A stretch of 64,000 nt of DNA. Origin: Tribonema minus (Eukaryota; Sar; Xanthophyceae; Tribonematales; Tribonemataceae). This document shows, piece after piece, positions 41,272-51,014 of this stretch. The stretch's first letter is position 1. Each line of letters begins with the position of its first letter. Under the pieces are notes generated by a model. The model worked only from the letters and a program-made list of their open reading frames with translations. It ran no database searches and was not told the DNA's origin. A program made the translations under genes and the position numbers. The DNA lies in contig JAFCMP010000538.1 of the NCBI GenBank assembly GCA_017506865.1, positions 558,001-622,000 of the forward strand, written 5' to 3'.

Positions 41272-42689
41272 GTACTTGGATGGACAGCCCCATACCTGCC
41301 TTAACAGCCTCAGCTCAAGGAACAGGCACTCTTCTGGAACGTGCCCCCAGCGATCAGTCTAGACTCTGCAAGTATACGGTGCCAGTCATGCAGGGGACAC
41401 CCTATAAGCATGATATTGCTTGAAGCCGCAGCTTCCCTAGCGTCAAATCAGAGCATCTCCACCGGTAATATTCTATTGGCTAGGGTGAAAGTTGATCCTC
41501 ATTTTTTGCATTTAGTCAGCCTTGCCATGCACCGGTGGCAACCTCATCATGGGGTTGCATATAGGATGGTGCCAGTCTGTGACATTGCAATCCCAATGAC
41601 GTGCCGCCTTTCCATCACCGCCATGGCACAACATCATAACAACAGCCTAGCGCGCAGCTCATCACAGCCGCACACATCATATCATACAGCAGCGGAATAG
41701 AGCGTTACTACACGACACTTCGCTCAGGCGTGATGGCGGCCGCAGAAGCTGGCATGAGGATCATCGTGCTTGTAGATCAACATGAAGTCGACCAGCCTGA
41801 CGCAACCTGAAGTCAAGTTGACTGAGTTTGTGTTGTGTGTGCTTAAGCAACACGGTCATAAAATCGCTGCACAGCGGATGCACAACAACGCCAGCTGCTG
41901 CGGTGTTGCGGTAAGGCTTGCAAGCAAATCAGCTCTCAAATCGATTGCTGCTGGTGCGGAGATACTCGTCCAGCGAGATGTAGAAACAAAAAAAGCTTCC
42001 AACAGTTTGGTACGAACAATTGTGAACGTAGAACGTCAAGCCCCTAAGATTGTGGTTTTAAAAGCTACCTTTGTGTTCTCCGGCTAGGTTAAACCACTTT
42101 CAGTATTCTGCAAAATAGTAACACATGAACTCATTGATTTTGGTACACGTCAATAAATGGCTAGCCTTTAACTGTCACAAGTGGCCAGAAAGAAGGCCCC
42201 AGTGGAGATGCTGTCGGCAAGTCAGAAAAAACATAGTGGCGTCGCAAAAGTGGATGGAAGCTGTTTTCAAAGCATTGTTGATCTGTATCTGATTGGGTGG
42301 GCACAAGCGCAAGAAAATTGCTGCAGCTCGGAGACGCGTAGTGCACAATGCAAACTCAAATCTCTAGAGGCTTGATGGGCCCAAAAGCTTGCTGGCGCTA
42401 ACGCCACAGTCTGCTCAATAGTAAAATCAGAAGCGGAACTCTGGCCTGGTAGCACGCATGCGGTCCTTGCCATTACCTCCGCAATTGAAAAGCTTGGCAC
42501 ATTTCATCATTTTGCGCCACATGGAAGGTGCTTATCATTCGACTTGAAGTTATCGCCTAATGAGTATCCCCAGGCTCGCTGAAGTTGCCCATACAGACAT
42601 GCGTCACATCGACACTCGCGCTCAACGACCGCACCTTAGCAGCTTGAAGCTTACATACATACCACTTCCCTGCGCATGTGACATCGCAG
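41272..42689. other. Spacer with one unrecognised 101-codon open frame
   Basis: An ATG-initiated frame at 41782-42087 (+) encodes a Lys/Val/Ala-rich peptide (LKQHGHKIAAQRMHNNASCC and onward) with no motif I recognise. Composition does not set it apart strongly from the spacer, so it may be chance. Nothing else supported. Confidence 0.2.
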
Positions 42690-44993
42690 AACTAGAGCAG
42701 TTCGCGGCTAGATTACCGACAGCGCAAGTCGACGCCAACGGCATATTAAACCTGGACCCCCCCGAGTGCTTCCACGGTCACCTGTGCGACGACGGCCGCA
42801 TCTACGTGCGCGAGGCGTACAAGCAGCTCTACGACAAAGCAAAGAACATCACCCGTGTAGGGGAACCAGGCAGTCCACGGGCCGGCAAGGTGCTAATTAC
42901 AGGCTCCGAGGGCATCGGCAAGAGTGCGTGCCTGTGGTACTTTCTGTGGCGTCTGCGCGCGGAGGGCAGGCCCGTGCTGGTGCAGCTGGGCGCCGAGGCT
43001 TACTTCTTTGGCGCTGACGGCACTATTGTCGCGTTCGGTGAGGACTCCGCGCGCATGGGGACCTTCTACGGTGACCCAGTGAGTGTACGATGACCTGTTG
43101 AACTTGAGCTTGCGTCTGCAGCAATGTATGCATATATGCTGCTACAGTAGCTGAACTGCCGTGACACAGTGCAGTCGGCTCCTGGCATTTATGTGTTCTG
43201 CCGTGCAGTGAGCCGCGGCACCAATGTTCACACCTTACCCCTACTAGTTAGTTACCCTAACCTTAACCCCTGATCCTAACCCTAACCTCTAACCATGAAG
43301 TCTGCATCTTCAAGTTGCTACAGAGCCAGAGCGCATAGTGCGCTCTCGTAGATGCACCATACTTCAATACGCGGATAACATTGTGGCAGCGCAGGGTACG
43401 CCTGCAGCACCATGATGCTGACACACATGCACTTTCTGTGTCGTAACATGCTCACCGTTTGCTGCTGTGAGTCGCCGCGCAAGTCGCCCGGTACGTGCTT
43501 TAAGCTTGCGACAACACTCCACACTTGTAGACACTGCGGAGTACACCACATGTAGGGCTGCTATGTTGATGTTCTGCCCGGTTCAGCACTGACTGCATCA
43601 TGTACATGTGCGACCCTGAAGCTTCGCTTGTCATGTCAGCTAACATCGCCTCCTGTCTCAGCATCAGATGTTATGGAAGTGTGTGCTAGTACCTAAGCAG
43701 TACGTAACTCTAGAGATCCGCAGGAGAATAACACGGTGGTGTCCTTTTAATTGCGGCCAAGGACACATTTATGACTTACTTGGTGCGTCGGACCCGTGCA
43801 TTTCACACTGTCAGCTAGCACAAGATTACCTCAGGCACACTCAGTTTGACGATGCGTGCGTCAAGCATCTACTCTGAAATCTAATTGGCTGCGGACGCTC
43901 TCTGATTGGCCGCAGCTGCCATCTTGTGTCTGGAGAGTGAAGCACTGATCCATGCACCCGAACAGGGGTACTGACTGCTCACCAGCTGGATTCAATGTTT
44001 TGACCTGAGTGATGATTCGCCACTGTTTGCCAGTATACTAGACTAGTACATATCTGTGTGACTGTTCGTGTAATGCATTTCAGAGTCACTGAAGTATGCC
44101 TGCTGACCTCAGTGTATCAATAACAGCAGCAGTGACAGTGCACACCACTCCAAAACTCGACACAAGTTGAATGTTATTGACACACGTACTGGTATCACTA
44201 AATCCATGGCCCTAGGCACGACACTAGCCACATACATGCCTGCTGACCTCAATGTATCGATAATAGCAGCGGTGCCAGCGGCCCTCACTCCAAAATCACC
44301 ACAAATATCAGTATACTTAAGGTGAGTGCGCTGTTTGTGCATCCACAGGACTGCTGGTGCCTCACGGATCCGGCAGCGGAGGCGCGCAAGGGCCACGGCT
44401 GCGGCGTCACCGTCGCCTTCATGGCGCTGGACGCAAAGTACTTTAGCAGCTTCATGAGCATCAATTTCGGATACGCAAAGCAGCTGTACATGACGGTGTG
44501 GAGCGAGGCTGAGATTGAGCACTGCCGCCGTCACCTGCCGCGCTTCCAGCACCTCTCGCGAAAGCTCGTTCAGCGGCGCTTCGCGGAATGGGGTGGGCTT
44601 GTGCTGTACGTGCTGGTGCATGCGGGCAATTACTACCTCCAGCAGCGGCTTCAGTCAGCCTGCGGGAATGCTGCGTACTATGGGGTACGCACAGCCGCTG
44701 TGACTGCGACACCGGAGCCTCGGGAGAGGGACTACCTGTCCGACCTGGTGTTTCACATGGAGGTTGAAGACGACCTCAAGATGTATCACTTGAAGTGGGC
44801 ATCAGATCACGTCAAGCGGCTGGTGCTGTCGCAGATCAAGCAGACCCCGGAAGAGCTCATTGCCGACATGAATGGCGCTGTGCGTGGCTGGAGGCCATGG
44901 CTTCACAATCTGGCTGCGGAGTTGGCAGCGGAGCATACGGCAGGCCAGCTCACTACGGGAGCGTCGCGGCAATCCGCAAGCACTGACAGTTGA
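42690..44993 (+). CDS. Crinkler/RHS-type P-loop NTPase (copy 2)
   Basis: Exons 42690-43078 (acceptor ATCGCAG, donor GTGAGTG) and 44349-44993 (acceptor ATCCACAG) join in phase 0. Exon 1 reads LEQFAARLPTAQVDANGILN, then VLITGSEGIGKSACLWYFLW (Walker A). Exon 2 reads DCWCLTDPAAE, YMTVWSEAEIEHCRRHLPRF and FAEWGGLVLYVL, and ends at a TGA shortly after a Leu/Ala-rich helix. The AG before LEQ shows that at least one 5' exon remains unlocated. No ubiquitin-like Crinkler header or C-terminal effector domain was seen. Exon 2 is much closer to copy 3 and to the orphan exon at 8126-8767 than to copy 1. The intron holds a telomere-type island and a duplicated acceptor-proximal block. Confidence 0.7.
43247..43294. 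repeat. Degenerate interstitial telomere-type repeat
   Basis: Several CCCTAA-like units (TTACCCTAACCTTAACCCCT and following) lie in the intron of the second Crinkler-type gene. Confidence 0.7.
44098..44348 (+). repeat. Tandem duplicate of intron sequence before exon 2 of Crinkler copy 2
   Basis: GCCTGCTGACCTCAGTGTAT at 44098 recurs as GCCTGCTGACCTCAATGTAT at 44237, a 139-bp offset. The second copy runs to the acceptor. The same block, GCCTGCTCATCTCAATGTAT, precedes exon 2 of the gene at 59077-60745 (about 60010-60121), so intron sequence was carried along when the gene duplicated. Confidence 0.75.
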
Positions 44994-45341
44994 CATGGCG
45001 GTCCGAGTGAATGTGTACTACATACTTCGCAGTAGCATGTAGTAAAGGTTAGGTGCACTGATCAAGCTGTGTCTGCATCTGTGACTATGTTACGAAATTG
45101 CGCACTTGTCACAACAGTGTTGGCTTGCCATGGCGCATTTGTGTGATGCCAACCACCGCGCATGTGCGTGTTTGTAGGCGAGGGACCCTTCAGGGCGCGA
45201 GCTTTCTTAAGTCATGGCGCGCACAAGTCTCCGCACTACTTATGCTTCTGGGCGCGCGTGCTGATTTTTGCGAGCCAGGTATGCGTACGTGCGTACCGCT
45301 ACAACCGCTCACCAATCAGCGCGCTGGGGTTCTGTTGCCGC

Positions 45342-45384
45342 TTAGGGTTTAGGGTTAGGGTTAGGGTTAGGGTTAGGGTTAGGG
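45342..45384. repeat. Longest interstitial telomere-type repeat (TTAGGG)n
   Basis: About seven TTAGGG-like units, almost perfect. On the minus strand it abuts a coding-like stretch (45385-45475, KLESQRQNQLAAFYGA) without any spacer. Confidence 0.9.
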
Positions 45385-45820
45385 CTCCATAGAAAGCTGC
45401 CAGCTGATTCTGGCGCTGGCTCTCCAGCTTGCGAGGTGTTGCTGCACAGGCGGCGCTGACCGCATGCAGCGTTTTGGCACTTGGCATGTATCACACCGCA
45501 GTCTCAAGCCTGCGGCCGCGCGGCCTGCAGAGCTCTCGAGTTCTCCGTCTCTACTTTCTTCATCTACTTCAAACCGTTACGCGCAACTTCACTTGGGAGC
45601 CAAACCCCTAACTTAGGGTCAGGGCTACTTGAACTTGCGCTGATTGCCAGAGCGTGGTGGTGTTGATGTGCTAATGGCAATGCAGATGTAATCCCGCAGC
45701 ATGCGCATAAAATGATCTCAACTATTGCAACAGAAAACATGAGGTGATGCACATGTTTCAGATTCAAGCAAATGTTGAGGTGATGGTCTCTGAGCTTTAA
45801 GCGCAACCTACAAAAGAGGC
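45385..45820. other. Coding-like fragment then spacer
   Basis: The first about 90 bp on the minus strand resemble an exon piece ending TTCTATGGAG directly against the telomere-type array. The rest contains no feature I can support. Confidence 0.25.
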
Positions 45821-46049
45821 TGTGGGTTTCCGGGTCGCTCGCCCCCCAGCCCTTCAGGAGGGGGCATGCTTTCTTGTATCTGAAAAATTGCAAGTATCCA
45901 TACAGTTCGCAATGATGTCGACATCAACATGGAGGCATGGGGCGTCAATGCCAATATTGCCAGCAGATTGGGTCAAAGATGCAACAAGGTCAAAGGTTGA
46001 CAATCTTGAGTTTGCCACGTGGACATGCACTAAGGGTGTGTACTAGTAC

Positions 46050-46135
46050 ATACTTTATATGAATGCTCGCTCAGGGCGCGACAAAGCCCAGATGGTGGAT
46101 GTCCAGCTTGCAAGCAGAAGCTACATGTGTCTTCA
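46050..46135 (-). mobile_element. Short 3' fragment of retrotransposon A (minus)
   Basis: On the plus strand, GCTCGCTCAGGGCGCGACAA and AGCCCAGATGGTGGATGTCC match the element A 3' UTR at about 9440-9490. The junction is next to GTACTAGTAC. Heavily truncated. Confidence 0.75.
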
Positions 46136-46573
46136 TGAATATGTTGAAAGTATATCAATGTGCGTTGTCGATCACTTCATGTACTACAGGTGTACTAGTA
46201 TACATTAAGTGTACTGCTTTTCTGAGCTCGAGCGGAGTTGGTTACCATAGGCCTTCAAGAAGGTCTTGCGCAAGCTCACTGGCTGGACCTTGAAGGCTAA
46301 AGTAAAGATGCATTGTGCTCCAACAACAACATGTCTGTAGAGATTCTATCGACGTTTTCATATTAAGATAGTAGTAAAAAAGGTGAGCACGCAGCAAAGC
46401 CCCCTGGCCATCTGGTCTGCACGGATGACTCTGGGAGCAAAACCACAGCATCATGATACCAATTGTTTACACTCCGGCAGAGCACATTGTCCCGTTGCAT
46501 CAGTCATGGCGCTGATGCAACAGACTCTGAGGCAGCCGCAGGCGTCTTATCCCGGACCTTCATGTCCAGAAGT

Positions 46574-46680
46574 ACGCTTTCAGACTGTCACGCGACATGT
46601 AGATTCTGTACAGCAAGCCTTCAAGTTAGATGCCATTCATCTGGGCTTTTTCGCGCCCTGTGCGAGAATAAATGAAAAGT
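46574..46680 (+). mobile_element. Short 3' fragment of retrotransposon A (plus)
   Basis: CTTTCAGACTGTCACGCGAC through GGGCTTTTTCGCGCCCTG and AATAAATGAAAA match the A 3' UTR and share the CAAGTTAGATGCC variant with the fragment at 41080. GTAC immediately precedes it (46572-46575), and the 3' side reads GTGC. Confidence 0.8.
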
Positions 46681-47289
46681 GCAATTGTCATGCCTTGATG
46701 TCTGTCCACAGCTCTGCTTACCAGCTCAGGATTGATAACGTCACGCAGCTCTCGCCTACTGAGTGTGACAGTCTCTCACGGCTCTCAAGCAGAAATGCAT
46801 ACTTCGAAGTCTGAGTATCTGTAGTGTCAAAGTGCACCATGGTGCACCTCGTGCGCATTCTGACGTGCAGAACACTGGCAGTGCCGCATGCGGACGCATG
46901 GCCCCCGTGGGTCCCCCCAGCACGAGGCACACCTAGAGACGATCGTTAGCAATTTCAAACTTTGATACAAAATTGGGGCCAAAAACCAGGAGGAACCAGC
47001 AAGGGGCACAGAAAATGGGGCTGTGGCATGCGTGGTAGGTAGGTAGGTATTCACACTCTGCCAGACCACTCGGGACCAAAGCACTTACGGATACGGCACT
47101 GCAGCACCAGTCAACCGGCCAGCACCGCCGAGACTCTGCTCAACTAAATCAAAATAATTGCTTAGGACAGTTACTGTTGGTGCTGATTGGTGCATCAGCT
47201 CGCTATTTGCTGCTAGAACCAATGTGATATTACTGCACGCCTTGTTCAACGAGGACCTCTGCGCCTTCCCGCCAGAACTTGAGGTACTA

Positions 47290-47551
47290 CTAGTCGCGCA
47301 CGTTGGTTACGTCCTTGATTTTCTCCAGGAAGTCAGCGATGATGAACAGCTCATGGTCCCAAGGGTCCTGCGACAAGCCATGAAGGTGGTGACAGAGGTC
47401 ACGGATAAGGCAACTAGGATCATCGTACACGCGGGATGACGAATGTTTCACCTGATGACAATGAGGTAGCAGCTGTACAATGAGCACGTATCAATGCACT
47501 TTGTGACACTGTGGCATCTCATTGTACTCGCAAACGTCTTGTGTGTTTACA

Positions 47552-47585
<34 letters not shown>

Positions 47586-50500
47586 GGAGCATTGACCAGC
47601 GTATGAGTGCAAGTGGTGCACGCCACTTCAGTATATGCAGCCAGCAAATTGGTAATCATTGACGATATTTGTAGCCTCACTAATGTATACATATGCAATT
47701 ACATAATGTAATTACTTTCAAGTTGATGACAAAATGAGATGCTTGAGCACATTGGCCCATGTGCTCTTGTGGCATAACACTACCTGCTCAAGTGTATGCA
47801 TACCTCAACACAGTTTGCAGATCATTACGTACCCCGCGCCAGGTGGTGCATTCGTTGCCGTTGGTTGGCTGGAGCATGTAAGCATCGCGATTGTTCTCCA
47901 CGATGATGATGTTGGACAGGTCCATGTCGTCGCGCAACAGAGTAAGATTCTGTTGCATGATGACAGCATCGCGAGGACGGATGTATGTTGAGGGCTGCCA
48001 TGCAGTAAGTTGAAGTGCCACTTCACCATGGATAGTCAGGTAACACGTTACGTTTCAAGAGCAGTGCTTCAACCCCAGTGAGAGTACTAGATTACATGCA
48101 GGTGGTGGCAGAAGGCTGGCAGCAATTGATGTATACACACGATCAGCACATATATGAGCAGTAGATTACAAGAAACATGCATATACGCAACAAAGGCAGC
48201 GCAAGCATCAGCCGCAGCAACAGTTATGATTTGTGACATTCAGCCTAGGCTAGCAGCACACCGTGGTGACCGCTGCCATCGGCAGACAGCTGGGCACACA
48301 TAGAAGCAATAGAAGTATATTAATCGTGCATGCAGCAGCTGCCATGGCAGTGCACTGTGAGTGCCAAACAATAAGGGTGCAGCAATGCCAAGTGAAGCCT
48401 GAATTACTCAACAACAAGGTGCTGCAGCCGCAGCAATTGAATGCCGGGTGCGGCCTTGAGTACTATTATGACTTGTTTCAAAACAAAGTTGCAGCAGCAT
48501 TGCCACTGCACCAGGCAGTGTGCTAGCAGCAGCGCACCTTAAGGTAGAAATCGCCAGAAAACCCACCGACCCGCGTGCAGTGCTCACGGAACAATCTGCC
48601 GGTGATGTAGCCCTTAGGGTCGAGGAGGTCCAGCAGGGGGTTAGCGTACTCCGGCAGCGACGCCGTGAACACGATCACCTGCGCGCAAGCCCCGTCATGA
48701 ATGAATGAATAAATGATGTGACAAAAACCATGTGGATGAATTCGTGAACCAACGTGCACCAGGGTGTGCTGCGGTGAAGACAACTTGAAGCAGGTGGGTA
48801 CACGCGCAGGCATGAATGCGTGCATTTGATCGTTTCATAATGGATCAACAGACAATGCGCGTGATGACAGTGCATTGCATAGGTATCCAGCAGGATTTGC
48901 TGCAGCTTGGCAGCTGAAGTACAGCAACGATTGTGCCTGTCTACTCGTATGCATGCACGCATGCATGCATCTTGAATCATAGCATGTCGCATGCAGAGTG
49001 GTTATGTTCGTGTGCAATCCATCAGACGAGCCTGGGGCACAGCGAGGGGCTGGCACGCTCTCAGGCTGTTGCAGGGGTTTGAAAATGACTGCAACGTCTG
49101 AGCACTGCCACGCACCCGCCAATGCCAGGACCATCAGAGCCTGAGAATTCGGCGCCGGTCCGAGATGCCGTACGCACTACATACAGCAACTGCTGTGGCT
49201 GCGTTCGTGTAGCACTTTAATCGAGCTCATGGCATGGCGCCTGGCCATCAATCATGCAGCACATGCAGATGCAAGGCTCAGGCAGCAGTCTCCAGGGAAT
49301 GTTCAAGGAGGAGTGCGTGTGAGGCAACTGGCAGCGTGGTCCAGAAGGAGGGACACTCAGGATGACAATGTAGTGCCCCACACCTTTTCAGTACTGTTAG
49401 AAGAGCTCCTGGGCCAACCATACCAAAACTGTCACATGGAGGTTCTTTGCTCTGCAGCGGCTGGTGTGTCACTGAGCAAGTTTAGCGACAGCAGTCGCTT
49501 AGGTAAGCTTCAGCTCTCCACACCCAGTCTGGCAGGCGGTGCAATTAAGGCGCTGACCACATGCCTTCAAGTCACAAAGGCACATTGACAACAAGCATGC
49601 ACTAAGGCTGCATACATGCATACATACTGCAGTATACCGCACCTCGTAGTGCTTGGACACTTGCTCCAGGAACTCATCCACCCCCGGGCGCTTGATGGCA
49701 AACACCTGGTAGCAGACATACATGTCGGGATCTTCCGTTTCAGTGTCACGCGTCAACATCTTGAGTTTAAAAATTGTCAATGAATGATCGGCGAGGCAAA
49801 TGATCGGAGGCTTCTACGCATGATGCTGGCTCAGAGGACGCATGGCAATGCCACTTGCTGTGCAGGCTTGAGATAGGGATGGAGGCATTCAGTGCTTGAA
49901 GTACACACATACATGAGTACAACGGTAATGGATACTGCAACGCCTGCGTATGCTGAGCATGCTCTGCAACCCCGCACCTGGGGTTCTGTGGCAGAGCAAG
50001 ACCCCTTACAAGGCCTCGTTGTGCACTGGCACAGCAGCTTGAGCCGGCAAATCTTCGGCCATAACCTCAAGCCGGAACCCGCGGTTTGCAGTGAGTGCGT
50101 TCTCAGTTTGGTAGCTAGCAAATGTGTACGCTCAAGTGTTGTCGATGCAAAGCATCTCGACATCTGGGTGCACAGATAAAAGCATGTGCATACAGATGCC
50201 TGCTCACGCATGACATGAAATTACCAGCAAGCACTGAAAAGTCCGAATCAACCTCTGATTGAATATTTGAAAATCAAGTGCATTGTCAAGGTTGGCAAAG
50301 CCTGATCCGCCCACTCGAGCGGTACTACGGTATCCAAGCTCCTAGGGCGCAGTGCAGACTAGGCTGCTGCGTTGACACAAACCTTTCAATTGCATAGGCA
50401 ACCCGTCCTCCCTTGGGCCTGTATAAATACAAGTCCACAAGTACTACACCTGTGCACACCCCACACCCCAGATGCAGCAGAGGTTCTGAGTGCACCCCAG

Positions 50501-50702
50501 CCACTGCACTACAGTACCCCTCTTTCAACTGGACCTTCGCAACACAAGAGTCCACGATGACGTCAAATTGGTAGTCGCTCGCGGGGTTGGGGCCGTAGAT
50601 GATGTCAAAGTAGTGGTCGACAACAGGCGACATTTCTTTTTGCAGTGACTGCACCAGGGTCTCGTCTAGGTCCAGCACCAACAGCTTGCGCCCGGCAAAT
50701 TG
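47290..50702 (-). CDS. FCP1/SCP-like (NLI-interacting factor) CTD phosphatase
   Basis: Five exons on the minus strand all join in phase 0: 50702-50535, 49759-49643, 48678-48538, 47949-47833 and 47367-47290 (stop). Exon 1 has [14 protein letters not shown], the DxDx(T/V) nucleophile motif. Exon 2 has [20 protein letters not shown], and exon 3 [17 protein letters not shown] (Thr/Ser motif II) and LFREHC. Exon 4 has [11 protein letters not shown], and exon 5 ends [14 protein letters not shown]. One departure is in exon 4: the usual motif III Asp (VDNSP in animal SCPs) is Glu (VENNR), which may affect Mg binding. The family dephosphorylates Ser/Thr residues, classically of the RNA polymerase II CTD. 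At least one 5' exon is missing from my model. A 3' piece of element B lies in the first mapped intron, and a large B copy lies just upstream. Confidence 0.88.
47553..47582. repeat. (TA)n microsatellite
   Basis: About 15 TA dinucleotides in the last mapped intron of the CTD phosphatase gene, between its exons 4 and 5. Confidence 0.9.
50322..50447 (+). mobile_element. 3' fragment of retrotransposon B (B3) with 7-bp target duplication
   Basis: About 112 bp match the end of element B (last about 10 codons, stop and 3' UTR to CAAGTCCACAA), with several substitutions. It is flanked by perfect GTACTAC repeats at 50322-50328 and 50441-50447. It lies antisense in an intron of the phosphatase gene, 88 bp from an exon. 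Confidence 0.9.
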
Positions 50703-51014
50703 CTGAGAGAGTGGAAAGGGCACAGGTGAAGGCAGCTGTAGGGTGGCGCGAAAAAGGTTGCAACTCATGAGGTAAGAAACGCGCAAGCAAGGCTTAGCGC
50801 AGAAACAACATCCCCACAATACCCTTGCAGGCTCTTGAAGGACTTATGTAGGAATTCAAGTTGAGAAGTGTGGGCGCAACAGTGCCTTATCATAGTGATG
50901 CCATGGCTTTGGCTTGCAGCGTGCTCAAGGTGGCGTATGGCTATCGCCAGCTTGGAATAGGATCCAGCCGCTGTATACACAGTTGAAACATAGCATCCGT
51001 CCGCATGTACTGCG

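Noticed and set aside
45342-45384. Chromosome end
   Set aside because: Array is about 40 bp with gene-bearing sequence on both sides, so interstitial.
47158-47439. Plus-strand 93-codon frame
   Set aside because: Opposite strand of the last CTD phosphatase exon, which has clear family homology on the minus strand.
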